A stretch of 64,000 bases of DNA from CAZXEU01 sp965207385 (GCA_965207385.1 CBDBLZ010000021.1:868001-932000), one strand, 5' to 3'; counted from the stretch's first letter, positions 9,440 to 18,858 are shown. Translations and numbers: made by a program. The notes: generated by a model from the letters alone, not told the origin.

Positions 9440-9454
9440 GCGTTAAGGTAACGC
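9440..9454. promoter_or_regulatory. Candidate operator: palindrome GCGTTA-AGG-TAACGC
   Basis: A perfect 6-base inverted repeat with a 3-base spacer, in the 137-base gap between dctM and the FadR-family regulator and 48 bases before the regulator's ATG. Short GT/AC-type palindromes of this size are typical FadR-subfamily operators. The half-site GCGTTA recurs at 13435-13440, upstream of the SDR gene, followed by GGGACG, which is a degenerate second half. Function is inferred. Confidence 0.4.
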
Positions 9455-9528
9455 AACCGATGTCCTATTGGGAGCGAGTGGGCACAATTGGAAGGGATTT
9501 CGGCACGCGAGGAAATGGAGACCGGAGC

Positions 9529-10821
9529 CTATAGTCCAAGGAGTCTCGGCAGCACGACCGTGATCGCAGGTACGAACGTGATCAGAAGCAGTGCGACCAG
9601 CATGGCTATGTAGAGCGGGGCGAGCGGTCTGACAACCTTGGACACCGGGATGCCGGATACTCCGGCACCGGCAAAGAGCACGGTACCAACCGGCGGCGTG
9701 CACAAGCCTATGCAGAGATTGGCCACCATCAGTATTCCGAAATGGAGTGGATCGACCCCCATGCCGGTAACCACCGGCAGGAATATGGGCGTAAAAATCA
9801 GGATGGCCGGTGTCATGTCCATAAAAGTGCCTACCATGAGCAGCAGCAGGTTGATGATCAGCAGCACGACAATCTTGCTCTCGCTTATTGCGACGAGAGT
9901 CCCGGCAATGGTCTGAGGGATGTCCTCGAACGAAAGCACCCAGGAGAGTGCAAGCGACGTGCCGATAAGCAGCATGACCACCGCCGTGGTCGTTACGCTG
10001 CCGAGCAGAATATCCGGAATCTGCCGGAGTCCTACCTCGCGATAGAGGGCTACCAGCACCAGAGCGTAGAGCACGGCGATGGCCGCTGCCTCGGTTGCCG
10101 TGAATATGCCCGCCACGATGCCTCCGATAACTACAACTATCAGCGTCAGGCTTGGCAGTGCGCTAAGGAAGTGCCGCAGAACGTCAGTCAGCGGTACGCG
10201 CTGCCCCTTGCCGTATCCCTTCCGGCTGGCTACAAAGGCCGTGACGGCCATCAGAAACCCGCCGATAAGAATGCCGGGCAAATAACCCGCTACAAAAAGG
10301 GCCGCAACCGACACCGTCCCGCTTGCAAGCGAGTAAACGATCAATACGTTGCTCGGCGGTATCAGGAGTCCCGTGGTTGCCGACGATACGTTGACTGCCG
10401 TGCTGAAGCCCGCCGCGTACCCGCTCTCTGTCATCTTCGGATGCATGACGCTGCCGATGGCTGCAGCGGCTGCGATCGAGGAGCCGGAAATGGCTCCGAA
10501 GAGCATGCACGCGATAATGTTAACGAGGGCCAGCCCGCCGGGCAGCGCGCCGATCAATGCACGAGCAAACGCGATAAGCCGGCGGGCAATTCCGCCTCTG
10601 CCCATCAGGTTGCCGGCAAGTATGAAGAACGGGATAGCCAGTAGCGTAAAGCTGTCCAGCCCCGTCGCGAGCCTCTGCGCCGTCGTGCTGGCAGCGGGCA
10701 CGAAGTCAACGGCGACAACCATGGTGAGCAGAGTCGCCATCCCTATCGAAAAGGCTACCGGAACGTCCAGAAGCAGGAGTACCAGAAAGCTAGCTACGAG
10801 TACTAGTATGGCTAGGCCCAT
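9529..10821 (-). CDS. dctM: TRAP transporter large permease (DctM)
   Basis: 430 aa from the ATG at 10821. The open frame reaches 10929, but MGLAILVLVASFLVLLLLDVPVAFSIG is the canonical DctM N-terminus and the upstream residues would overlap dctQ. About 12 hydrophobic segments run through it. Family landmarks include AIPFFILAGNLMGRGGIARRL, LFGAISGSSIAAAAAIG, GLLIPPSNVLIVYSLASG, FTATEAAAIAVLYAL and GLCTPPVGTVLF. The protein is the Na+-coupled channel subunit of a TRAP importer for organic acids across the inner membrane. It is the last of the dctP-dctQ-dctM set, 19 bases after dctQ. Being next to a PL17 lyase and a DEH-type reductase suggests unsaturated uronate as substrate, which is an inference. 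Confidence 0.93.
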   Translation of the reverse strand: MGLAILVLVASFLVLLLLDVPVAFSIGMATLLTMVVAVDFVPAASTTAQRLATGLDSFTLLAIPFFILAGNLMGRGGIARRLIAFARALIGALPGGLALVNIIACMLFGAISGSSIAAAAAIGSVMHPKMTESGYAAGFSTAVNVSSATTGLLIPPSNVLIVYSLASGTVSVAALFVAGYLPGILIGGFLMAVTAFVASRKGYGKGQRVPLTDVLRHFLSALPSLTLIVVVIGGIVAGIFTATEAAAIAVLYALVLVALYREVGLRQIPDILLGSVTTTAVVMLLIGTSLALSWVLSFEDIPQTIAGTLVAISESKIVVLLIINLLLLMVGTFMDMTPAILIFTPIFLPVVTGMGVDPLHFGILMVANLCIGLCTPPVGTVLFAGAGVSGIPVSKVVRPLAPLYIAMLVALLLITFVPAITVVLPRLLGL

Positions 10822-10840
10822 GGGCGCGGCAGAACGCTGG

Positions 10841-11356
10841 TCAGGGTTCCGGGACTTGTGCGTCGGCTGTCGCCAGCGCTTGCCCGTCTGTATCTCCTCT
10901 TTGTACCAAACTGCAAATGGCGATGCCACTGTAGTAAGTCATCAGCAGACCACTAAGCGGCAATGCCAGGTATACATACCCTACCGGGACCTGGAAGGCC
11001 GCCGACAGCTGATTGAGATCGAGCGTCACGTATACAAGCCAACCTCCCCCGAACACCAGCACAACCACTGAGAACAAGATCACTATGCCGTGGGCAAATA
11101 TCCGCATGGAACGCTGGCGGTCTGCGCGAAGGCGCCGGACCAGGATGTCCAGGCCCAGGTGCGCACGCACGCGCAATGCATAAGCGGCGCCGAGAAGGCT
11201 GATCCAGATAAGCAGGTACGTTGCCAATTCTTCCGTATAGGAACTCGGGCTGTTCAGCAGGTATCGCGTCGCAACCTGCCACGAAACCGCAAGCACCATT
11301 AGGCTCATCAGAGCGATGAGCAGCGCAGCCAGCGCCCTGTCAACTATTCGTGTCAT
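10841..11356 (-). CDS. dctQ: TRAP transporter small permease (DctQ)
   Basis: 171 aa with four hydrophobic segments, as expected for DctQ. Signature residues include RYLLNSPSSYTEELATYLLIWISLLGAAYALRVRAHLG near the second helix and GWLVYV and QVPVGYVYLALPLSGLLM in the C-terminal half. It pairs with DctM to form the membrane part of the importer. Its ATG overlaps the dctP stop by four bases (ATGA), which indicates translational coupling. The C-terminal ~25 residues are hydrophilic and unremarkable. Confidence 0.92.
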   Translation of the reverse strand: MTRIVDRALAALLIALMSLMVLAVSWQVATRYLLNSPSSYTEELATYLLIWISLLGAAYALRVRAHLGLDILVRRLRADRQRSMRIFAHGIVILFSVVVLVFGGGWLVYVTLDLNQLSAAFQVPVGYVYLALPLSGLLMTYYSGIAICSLVQRGDTDGQALATADAQVPEP

Positions 11357-12372
11357 GGCGCGGCAGGATCAGGCTGCGGGATCGCGGCTGATTGCGGAAG
11401 GCCGCGAATTCGCTCCGCCCAGGTGCCCAATTCCGTGCCAGCAAGCGATTCGTAAAGCGGCCTGACGGCCTCCTGAAAAGGACTCTTGTCCGGATATACG
11501 ACGGTTACGCCCGCCTCCTGGACAGCTCGCAAAGCTTCCTCCGTAGCTTCCTGCCACCTCTGCCGCTGGTAAGCCACCGATTCCGTTACAGCCTGCTCAA
11601 GCCACCGCCGCTGCGTGTCCGACAGCTTGTTCCACGTGTGTGTGCCGATCAGCAATACATCAGGCGGGGCAGCATGCTCGTCCAGGGTGTAGAAATTCGC
11701 CTGCTCGAAATGCTTGGAACCGTAAAAGTTGGGAGGGTTGTTCTCGGCGCCGTCGACCACTCCCTGCTGCAGGGCCGTGTAGAGCTCGCCGTAGGCCATT
11801 GGCGTGGCATTGGCGCCCAGCATGTTGATGGTCTGAATGGACAGGTTGCTTCGCATGACCCTGATCTTGAGTCCCTGAAGATCATCGGGCGTCTCCACCA
11901 TCCGGTCATGGATATAGAAGCTCCGGAATCCTGCGTCGTAGTAGCAAAGTCCGCGGATGCGGTACGGCTCACCCTGCAGGAGGATTTCCTGGCCAACCTC
12001 CCCTTCCAGGGCTCGCCACAGATGGTCCTGGTCCTGGAAGAGGTACGGCAGACTGTAAACGCCCATTGCCGGCACAAAATTCTCTATGACGCTAGAGGCC
12101 GTCTTCGCCATGTCAAGAGTGCCAAGCTGAAGAAGCTCTACGGACTCGCGTTCATTGCCAAGCTGTCCGCTCGGATAGATCTTGACCCGCATGGTGCCGC
12201 CAGAGAGCTCCTCAAGCCGCTGTCCCATGTACGCCATGCCCTGATGGACGGGATGGCCGGCATCCAGGATATGGGCAAGGCGCAATTCGGTCGTGGTGGT
12301 ATCCTGACTGCATCCTCCCACGGCCACAAGGCTGGCGGCGACGAGCGCGGCAAAGACCGGATTGCGAGGCAT
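11353..12372 (-). CDS. dctP: TRAP transporter solute-binding lipoprotein (DctP)
   Basis: 339 aa from the ATG at 12372. The open frame extends to 12480, but only the shorter start gives a lipoprotein signal (MPRNPVFAALVAASLVAVGGC, lipobox VGGC). The DctP family is recognised from LRLAHILDAGHPVHQGM, SGGTMRVKIYPSGQLG, GLKIRVMRSNL (with the conserved Arg that pairs with the substrate carboxylate), GANATPMAYGELYTALQQGVVDGAENNP and LTHTWNKLS-like residues. It is the periplasmic substrate-capture subunit, anchored by lipid. It precedes dctQ with a four-base overlap. TRAP binding proteins for uronates belong to this family, but the ligand cannot be read from sequence alone. Confidence 0.92.
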   Translation of the reverse strand: MPRNPVFAALVAASLVAVGGCSQDTTTTELRLAHILDAGHPVHQGMAYMGQRLEELSGGTMRVKIYPSGQLGNERESVELLQLGTLDMAKTASSVIENFVPAMGVYSLPYLFQDQDHLWRALEGEVGQEILLQGEPYRIRGLCYYDAGFRSFYIHDRMVETPDDLQGLKIRVMRSNLSIQTINMLGANATPMAYGELYTALQQGVVDGAENNPPNFYGSKHFEQANFYTLDEHAAPPDVLLIGTHTWNKLSDTQRRWLEQAVTESVAYQRQRWQEATEEALRAVQEAGVTVVYPDKSPFQEAVRPLYESLAGTELGTWAERIRGLPQSAAIPQPDPAAP

Positions 12373-12500
12373 GGCGAGGCGTGAGATCGGCGCTTCCGGA
12401 ACGGGTGTGTTCAGTTCTGCTCGGCCCACCGCAAATGGTTGCGCGGGCTGGCCAGCGGAGTTGCGAGAAAGACTGTGCATCTGGCAGGTGAGTGCCTGGA

Positions 12501-12520
12501 GCCCGCTTTCTCACGCGGGC
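12501..12520. terminator. Weak hairpin between SDR and dctP genes
   Basis: GCCCGC and GCGGGC form a 6-base stem with an 8-base loop inside the 270-base gap 12373-12642. There is no T-tract on either side, so intrinsic termination is doubtful and it may be an RNA structure within one transcript. The rest of this gap shows no gene. Confidence 0.25.
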
Positions 12521-12642
12521 GCACTCCTCTGCGCACCGTAGCTCGCACCGACGCTAGCGGGATCGGCGCGAGAGGCACGTCACGGCCAAATTCCCGGTCA
12601 GGCACACCTTCGCGCGGCCTACTCAACATGCGGCCGCGGACT

Positions 12643-13401
12643 CTAGATGAAATACAGGCCGCCATTGATTTCAACCGATTCGCCGTTTATGTAGGCCGCC
12701 TCATCGGAGGCCAGGAAAGCCACGGCGCTGGCCACATCTTCGGATTCTCCTTCCCGCCCGACGGCCGTTCTTCCCGCGACTGTTTTGCGTACAGCATCCG
12801 GCGTAAATGTATCGTGAAAGGTCGTGTTGATAAGACCAGGCGACACGCAATTCACGCGGATCCGGCGCGATGCCAGTTCTTTCGCCATACCGCGCGTCAT
12901 GGTAAGCACTCCACCCTTTGCGGTGGCATAGGCTACCGAACCTCCGCCTCCTCCGTCCCGCGCGGCCAATGACCCGACGTTGACAATGGCACTACCCGGT
13001 TTCATAAAGGGGAGTGCGGCACGCGTTACAAGAAAGACACTCTTGAGATTCACATCAATCACCGCATCCCAGAATGCCTCGTCCATTTCATCAATCTTCT
13101 TCCGGGCAAGGAGGCCTCCGGCGTTGTTGACCAGAATGTCCAGCGAGTTGCCATAGGCACTTGCCGACTTCTCCAGCAGGCGCCGGACCTGGCCCGCCTC
13201 GGTTACGTCGGCTTGTACTGCAACGGCCTGGCCGCCCGCGTTCCTGACGGCCCCGACGGTGGCTTCGGCAGCTTCCCTGCTGGCGCGATAGTTGACAATT
13301 ACCGATGCCCCGGCCTTTCCGAGCCTGGTGGCGATTGCCGCGCCAATATCTCGCCCTCCGCCGGTAACCAGTGCAATTTTGCCTTGAAGACTAATATGCA
13401 T
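12643..13401 (-). CDS. SDR-family oxidoreductase, probable DEH (unsaturated uronate) reductase
   Basis: 252 aa classical short-chain dehydrogenase. The nucleotide-binding motif is VTGGGRDIGAAIA (TGxxxGxG type), followed by DILVNNAGG, the catalytic Ser in VNVGSLAARDG and the Tyr-x3-Lys in AYATAKGG. The C-terminal INGESVEINGG is typical. In alginate loci an SDR of this class reduces 4-deoxy-L-erythro-5-hexoseulose uronate (DEH) to 2-keto-3-deoxygluconate. The position between the PL17 lyase and the TRAP genes supports that role. The sequence alone does not separate it from other glucose-1-dehydrogenase-like SDRs. An Arg after the GGG motif (GGGRDIG) could favour NADPH, which is a guess. KDG kinase and KDPG aldolase are not in the window. 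Confidence 0.85.
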   Translation of the reverse strand: MHISLQGKIALVTGGGRDIGAAIATRLGKAGASVIVNYRASREAAEATVGAVRNAGGQAVAVQADVTEAGQVRRLLEKSASAYGNSLDILVNNAGGLLARKKIDEMDEAFWDAVIDVNLKSVFLVTRAALPFMKPGSAIVNVGSLAARDGGGGGSVAYATAKGGVLTMTRGMAKELASRRIRVNCVSPGLINTTFHDTFTPDAVRKTVAGRTAVGREGESEDVASAVAFLASDEAAYINGESVEINGGLYFI

Positions 13402-13490
13402 ATGAGTCTGTGGGTCTAGTTGAATTTGACAGAGGCGTTAGGGACGGGAGACTGGCTCAAGCTGCATCCCAGGCACACATCAGGATTGCT

Positions 13491-15698
13491 CTAGTCCAGG
13501 GCGCCGGGATCGTGCCAGGATTCGATGTGGTAATTGCCCGTCCACGTATAGGTCTTGTTGTCAAACATTACGCTGCGTCTAGTCTCCGCGTCAGCGGACC
13601 TGTTCGTCACCATGACGGTCCAGCGGAGCCCCCGCGGCCCGACAATCTCAATTACGCTTGCTTCATCGGAATGCCCAATCACTTGAATGTCCTCGATCTC
13701 CGGACGCGCCTGCTCGGAGCGCTCCCTCGCCTCGTTGAAGTAACCGTGCGGCTCTATAACGGATGCAAAGAGATGGTCTCTAGCGTGCCGCCGTACGATT
13801 AGTACCGGGAAGGAATGCAGATTGAAATCGGGATCGTTGGCTCCCGTCCTGCCCAGCATTACTTCCGTGTCCGGAGAAGCTGAGGAGATCAGCGAGTAGT
13901 AGCGATGGCCGTCCAGCCAGGTATAGCGCACGGTGGAATCTGTCCTGGCAGATGCCGTGCGCCAAATGTGCTGATAGCCATACTCGGTGCCAAGCGCCTG
14001 CAACTCATTTGTCGCGGTGTCGAACGCGAGATTGGACGTGATGCTCTGCCCGGAATAGTGGACAGGGTAGTCGTACTGGTGCACATCGCGGCCTGTCAGG
14101 CGAAAGAGATCCAGAACAAACGGATTGCCGAGCGCTTCATCCTCTATCAAAAGCATAGTGCGCTGCATGCCTACCCCGTCATAGTAGGTATCAGCCCGGG
14201 CACTCATGGCCTGCACGCCCTTTCCGTCCGGCTCGAAAAAATGCCGCTGACCGGACATGCGTTCTGCGTCGCGTTCCTCCGACATGTTTTGGGTTACTCC
14301 GTCAACAACGACCGTGTTGTGCGCTATGGTCTGCATAGCGTAAGATTCGTTTTCCGGCAGATAGCGGCCGCCAAACTTGGGCTCGATATTTATCCACCTC
14401 CCGAATCCGTAATCGCGTATGACCTGTCTGCCCTGGTCGAAGAAGATGTAGTGCAGCTTGTCGAAATGACCGTGGCCTCCGCCGTGGACTCCGTATTTCA
14501 TCAGCAGCATGGACTGGTCTTGCCCCCTGCCCGCGCGCAAGATCCCCAGGCCTCCCTGCGTACCGTCGTAGCCGTCCGTGAACTCAACGGAGGGCCATGT
14601 CATTTCCGGCTCGGATTCAGGCATCCCGTAATCGCGGGCCAGACGAAGTCCCGCGCCGTTTAGTGCCACACGGCCCTGGAAGCTTGCCACGCCCAGCAGA
14701 GACTCGTTTGCACCGTAGCGGTCGTAGGCGAGCGCGTTGGCCAGGATCACTTCAGGTGCGCCGACATCCATGGTGAGCGAGGCGTCGTTGATGGGAGGAA
14801 ATACACCGTTTGGGAAGGCCGTCTGGACTGCCGAATAGTAAGCCTTTCGCAGGATCTGGTCGCGGTATTCGTAAATGCCCAATTCCGGCTGCATCCGCTC
14901 CACAGCCTCTGCAAAGTAGAAGAAGGGCATGAGCGCGTACCGGATATAGTAGGGCCCCTCCATGTAATATCCGTCAGGAGAAAACAGGAGGTCCAGTTGC
15001 TTCAGGAATCCACCGTTGCCATCCAGTTTCGATCCACGCAGGGCCTTCTCAACCAGCTCCAGGTCACCCATTACGTAGGCGATCATGCCGACCGCTGCCA
15101 CCGCCCACGTTCCGTGATTGTGAATGCGATTGAATTCCGACTCGTTGCGGATGTGAAACCAGTCGGCCATGGGCCGGAAGATGTTGGCTTCGAACCGGGC
15201 CCGCTCGTCTTCTGAAAGCCAATCATAGACACAGTCGTAGGCTATGCTCGTATGGACGAGCCAGACCTCCTCGTTCAGCGTTTGATGGAACAGTTTTCCC
15301 GGCTTTTGATGGTGTGCCAGGGGGTGCGGGCCGAGCGTCGGATACAAGGCTGCGTACTCCTCCAGCATGTCCCGCACGAATGCCGCGTACCTTTCCTGTC
15401 CGGTAATGCTGAACAGGAGTCCGGCAAAGCGCATTTCCCGGTAATTCTGCTTGTGTCGCTCATGTTCGTAGCCTCCCGCCTCGCCGGGTTGCGGTACCTC
15501 CATGGGGCGGGAGAAAGCGGCCTCGATTGTCTGCTCGGCCAGGGTCAGCGCTTCATCCAGCAGCGCATACTTGCCCGCCGCTTCCCTGATGCCGGCTGCG
15601 TCTTCACTGCTGAGAAAGATGCCGGCATGCTGCGCCAGCGTGGCGGCCGGCGCCGTGCATGTCATTGCCAAGAGTAGCAGGAACTGCCTGGTGCGCAT
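13491..15698 (-). CDS. PL17 oligo-alginate lyase (heparinase II/III fold)
   Basis: 735 aa with a signal peptide (MRTRQFLLLLAMTCTAPAATLAQ). Residues ~25-360 form the alpha/alpha toroid and ~380-735 the beta-sandwich. The PL17 active-site Asn-His pair is N194-H195 (FNRIHNHGTW), with the catalytic Tyr region in SPDGYYMEGPYYIRY. The sandwich has HGGGHGHFDKLHYIFFDQG and AHNTVVVDG, which hold the metal/substrate His residues. PL17 enzymes act exolytically on alginate oligomers to release unsaturated uronate that becomes DEH. No T9SS domain is present, so it is probably periplasmic and acts on imported oligomers. It is the first gene of a - strand run ending at the FadR-family regulator and diverges from a TonB-dependent receptor. 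Confidence 0.92.
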   Translation of the reverse strand: MRTRQFLLLLAMTCTAPAATLAQHAGIFLSSEDAAGIREAAGKYALLDEALTLAEQTIEAAFSRPMEVPQPGEAGGYEHERHKQNYREMRFAGLLFSITGQERYAAFVRDMLEEYAALYPTLGPHPLAHHQKPGKLFHQTLNEEVWLVHTSIAYDCVYDWLSEDERARFEANIFRPMADWFHIRNESEFNRIHNHGTWAVAAVGMIAYVMGDLELVEKALRGSKLDGNGGFLKQLDLLFSPDGYYMEGPYYIRYALMPFFYFAEAVERMQPELGIYEYRDQILRKAYYSAVQTAFPNGVFPPINDASLTMDVGAPEVILANALAYDRYGANESLLGVASFQGRVALNGAGLRLARDYGMPESEPEMTWPSVEFTDGYDGTQGGLGILRAGRGQDQSMLLMKYGVHGGGHGHFDKLHYIFFDQGRQVIRDYGFGRWINIEPKFGGRYLPENESYAMQTIAHNTVVVDGVTQNMSEERDAERMSGQRHFFEPDGKGVQAMSARADTYYDGVGMQRTMLLIEDEALGNPFVLDLFRLTGRDVHQYDYPVHYSGQSITSNLAFDTATNELQALGTEYGYQHIWRTASARTDSTVRYTWLDGHRYYSLISSASPDTEVMLGRTGANDPDFNLHSFPVLIVRRHARDHLFASVIEPHGYFNEARERSEQARPEIEDIQVIGHSDEASVIEIVGPRGLRWTVMVTNRSADAETRRSVMFDNKTYTWTGNYHIESWHDPGALD

Positions 15699-15916
15699 GT
15701 CCTCGAATTCGGTGGGGCACAGTTTTCGTGACAGGCCAATATATCACACATCATACAACCGATGCCACAGGCCGCACGTCGAATGAGCAACCATGAAGTT
15801 GCTCCACGGCCCAGGGAAGATTTGGGGCCTGAAAAGCCGTCTGCCAGGCCGACTCTTTCCTGGTCACATGGCCTACGACATTTACACTATATTAATATTG
15901 GGTTGATATTACATAG
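15699..15916. promoter_or_regulatory. Divergent promoter region between PL17 gene and TonB receptor
   Basis: 218 bases with no gene. The part next to the receptor is AT-rich (15880-15913). It contains TAATATTG at 15893, one mismatch from the Bacteroidota -7 element TAnnTTTG, and AATAT/ATATT arms that could be an operator. The PL17 side contains a second AT-rich patch around 15738-15760. Element assignment is by eye. Confidence 0.35.
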
Positions 15917-18781
15917 ATGGATGGCTTGTTCATGAGGACTGTAGGCACGTTATTCGTATTCCTTGTTCTGGTCGCGGTCTGCGGAATCGCCAAGGCGCAA
16001 GTCCTTGTCACCGGAACGGTTACGTCCGCGGCCACCGGCGAAGCACTGCCGGGCGTAACCGTTGTCGTTGAAGGGACCCTGTTGGGGACAGCGACAAACG
16101 AGGAGGGCGCTTTTTCCATTGAGCTTCCATCCCTGGAAACCCCGCTCGTTTTTTCATTTGTGGGCTTCAGGGCACAGCGTTTGAACGTTTCTCCGGAGGC
16201 AACCACCCTGCAGGTCATGTTGCAGCCGAGTGTGCTAGGGCTGGAAGAGGTCGTCGTGATTGGCTCACGCCGGCCTCCCAGAACCGTGACGGACTCGGCC
16301 GTGCCGCTTGAGGTGCTGGGTCCGCGCGAGCTGGAGAGCGCCTCCAGTATCGACATGGATGATATCCTGCGAGCGCAGGTGCCCTCGTACAATGTCCAGC
16401 GCCATGAAATAGACGGCTCCACTACTTTCGTGCGGCCACCCACGCTCCGCGGGCTCTCGCCGGACAATACCGTTCTGCTGGTCAACGGGAAACGCAGGCA
16501 CAGGACCGGATCCATAGCATTGTTCGGGAGCTCGCTTATCCTGGGCGCGCAGGGGCCGGACATGAACATGATTCCCAGTATTGCCATTCGGCAGTTCGAG
16601 ATTCTGCGCGACGGCGCCGCGGCCCAGTATGGAGCGGATGCGGTGGCAGGTGTCTTTAATGTGCAGCTGCGCAACAACGACAGCGGTGTCATTGTACGCG
16701 GCCAGGCCGGCCAGTATCACCAGGGAGACGGTGAATACGTGCGTCTCGGGGCCAACGTCGGGTTACCGCTTACCGACCGTGGCTTCCTCAACCTGAGCCT
16801 GGAGTATGGCGACATCGCGCCTACCATCCGTACGGAGCAGCGGGCCGACGCCACGCTCCTGGCAAGCCGCGGATACCCGGTGCAGAATCCGGCGCAGATA
16901 TGGGGCAATCCCGACGTGGACGATAGCGTCGTGGGATTCCTGAACGCAGGCATCGACGTGGGAGAATCCTCTCATGTCTATGCGTTCGGAGGATTCGGCC
17001 GGCGTTCAGGCAATGGCTCCTACTACTTCCGCGCCCCCGGTACGCCGGGCGCACGCCGCAACGTGTTCAGGTTCGGAGCCGGAGAGAGCGCAACCCGCGC
17101 CATAGCCGACCTGGACCTGACAGACGATGTCAATTGCCGCAGCCTCGCTGACCTTCCGGGCCTGGAGGCGGCATTTAGCGAGGTAGAGGCCTTCGTGAAC
17201 ACCTATCGCGGCGAATGTTTTCTTTTCAATGAAATGTTTCCGGGTGGCTTTAATCCGCGCTTTGGTGCCGATATAAGCGATCTGAGTCTTACCACCGGAG
17301 CGCGCGGCAGTCTCTCAAACGGCCTGCAGTGGGATGTAAGCATCGGGGCCGGACGCAGTCTGATGGATTACTTCATTCGCAATACCGTCAATGCTTCGTA
17401 CGGCCCTCAGACCCCGACGTCGTTCAGGCAGCGTGATTTCCTGCAGGAGGAAGTGACGGCAGAACTGGGTTTGTCGTACCCGGTCGAGCTGTCATTCCTG
17501 TTCACGCCGTTGAATGTGGCCTGGGGTGCCCAGTGGCGAACAGAGATATTTGAATCAAAGCCCGGCGACATTTATTCCTACAATCCGGGGCCCTTTGCCA
17601 GCCAGGGATTCAGCGTAGGTTCTAACGGAGATCAGGGCATCCCACCGAATTTTGCGGACCGTTGGCATCGGCCCAACTACGCTTTCTACCTGGACCTTGA
17701 GACGGATGCAACGAAGAGGCTGCTCATTGGAGCGGCCGCTCGCTACGAGAACTTCTACAACACTTTCGGCAGCACCCTAACCGGCAAGATCGCGACACTC
17801 TGGCATTTTCTGGACTGGGCCGGTGTCAGAGGCTCCGTGAGCACAGGCTTCAGGGCTCCCAGTCCGGGGCAGGCGAACATCCAGAACGTGCAGACCAATT
17901 TTTCGGGCGATGGCGGCCTTATTGATGCCGGGCAGCTTCCGTCAACGCATCCGATCGCACAGGCCCTCGGTGGCACGACGCTTACCGAGGAAACAGCCCG
18001 CAGTTATTCGGTGGGTGCGATAGTAGAGTTCACCGACGATCTCAATCTGACGGTTGACTACTTTGACGTGGCGCTTAACAACCGCATTGCGCTTACCGGC
18101 GGGATTCCGCTCACGGATGAAATCATTCGGATCATAAACCGCCAGGGCGGACTCTTGTCAGGCTTTGAGACCCTGCGCGAAATCAAGTTCTTTTCCAATG
18201 ATTTCGACACCCGTACGCGCGGTGTGGATCTGGTGCTTGCCTGGGACAAGGAATGGGACGAAGGCAATGCGAGCGTAGCCAATCTCGCTTGGAACTGGAC
18301 TCGGCCGAGCCTGGAGGACTTTTCGACGCCCACGCGGATTACGGAGTTCTTGGGCGCATCCCTGAGCGAGCCCGTGACTATCAGCGTACTGACGCCCAGG
18401 CGCAGAATTGAAATCGAAGACGTTAATCCGCACCACCGCATGGTAATCTCATGGCGCCAGATTATGGGGCGCAAGCATGGTCTTCTCAGGCTGAATTACT
18501 ATTCCGGCTGGAAGGCATGCCTGTTCTTTGATTTCTCGTGCACGGTTGGCGGCGAGAGCGGCCTTGAGGAATACGCGGGCGCCGTGATTGTCGATGTTGA
18601 GGCTGGCTACCGACTGCTTGACGATTACCGGCTTGCGGTCGGCGCAAACAACGTATTTGCGACCGCGCCGGATGCACACCCGATCGAGGTCTCCGGCCAG
18701 GGCAATCTGCACCCGGCCAGCACGCCATGGGATTACAACGGTGCGGCGCTCTACGTGAGGTTTACGGCCGACCTGTTCTGA
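15917..18781 (+). CDS. TonB-dependent receptor with carboxypeptidase-regulatory-like N-terminal domain
   Basis: 954 aa. The signal peptide starts at 15917 or at the ATG at 15932 (MRTVGTLFVFLVLVAVCGIAKA). Residues ~28-110 are a CarboxypepD_reg-like domain (VTGTVTSAATGEALPGVTVVVEGTLLGT...). The plug follows (EVVVIGSRRPPRTVTDSAVPLEVL, TLRGLSPDNTVLLVNGKRRHRTG, EILRDGAAAQYGADAVAGVFNVQL). A ~700-residue barrel ends in aromatic Phe (RFTADLF). The protein is an outer-membrane active importer. It is not of the SusC subtype, and no SusD lipoprotein lies beside it. Divergence from the PL17 operon suggests uptake of alginate oligosaccharides, which is inferred from position. Confidence 0.9.
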   Translation: MDGLFMRTVGTLFVFLVLVAVCGIAKAQVLVTGTVTSAATGEALPGVTVVVEGTLLGTATNEEGAFSIELPSLETPLVFSFVGFRAQRLNVSPEATTLQVMLQPSVLGLEEVVVIGSRRPPRTVTDSAVPLEVLGPRELESASSIDMDDILRAQVPSYNVQRHEIDGSTTFVRPPTLRGLSPDNTVLLVNGKRRHRTGSIALFGSSLILGAQGPDMNMIPSIAIRQFEILRDGAAAQYGADAVAGVFNVQLRNNDSGVIVRGQAGQYHQGDGEYVRLGANVGLPLTDRGFLNLSLEYGDIAPTIRTEQRADATLLASRGYPVQNPAQIWGNPDVDDSVVGFLNAGIDVGESSHVYAFGGFGRRSGNGSYYFRAPGTPGARRNVFRFGAGESATRAIADLDLTDDVNCRSLADLPGLEAAFSEVEAFVNTYRGECFLFNEMFPGGFNPRFGADISDLSLTTGARGSLSNGLQWDVSIGAGRSLMDYFIRNTVNASYGPQTPTSFRQRDFLQEEVTAELGLSYPVELSFLFTPLNVAWGAQWRTEIFESKPGDIYSYNPGPFASQGFSVGSNGDQGIPPNFADRWHRPNYAFYLDLETDATKRLLIGAAARYENFYNTFGSTLTGKIATLWHFLDWAGVRGSVSTGFRAPSPGQANIQNVQTNFSGDGGLIDAGQLPSTHPIAQALGGTTLTEETARSYSVGAIVEFTDDLNLTVDYFDVALNNRIALTGGIPLTDEIIRIINRQGGLLSGFETLREIKFFSNDFDTRTRGVDLVLAWDKEWDEGNASVANLAWNWTRPSLEDFSTPTRITEFLGASLSEPVTISVLTPRRRIEIEDVNPHHRMVISWRQIMGRKHGLLRLNYYSGWKACLFFDFSCTVGGESGLEEYAGAVIVDVEAGYRLLDDYRLAVGANNVFATAPDAHPIEVSGQGNLHPASTPWDYNGAALYVRFTADLF

Positions 18782-18833
18782 TCCTCAGGGCCGGGGCCGG
18801 CTCCCGCCGTGCTGGGGACAATTGGTGGCTTGC

Positions 18834-18858
18834 CGTACCGTGCCCTGGGCGCGGTACG
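18834..18858. terminator. Possible bidirectional hairpin between convergent genes
   Basis: CGTACCG and CGGTACG pair perfectly (7-base stem, 11-base loop) in the 145-base gap between the convergent TonB receptor and sulfatase genes. No T-tract follows, so its role as a terminator is uncertain. Confidence 0.3.
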
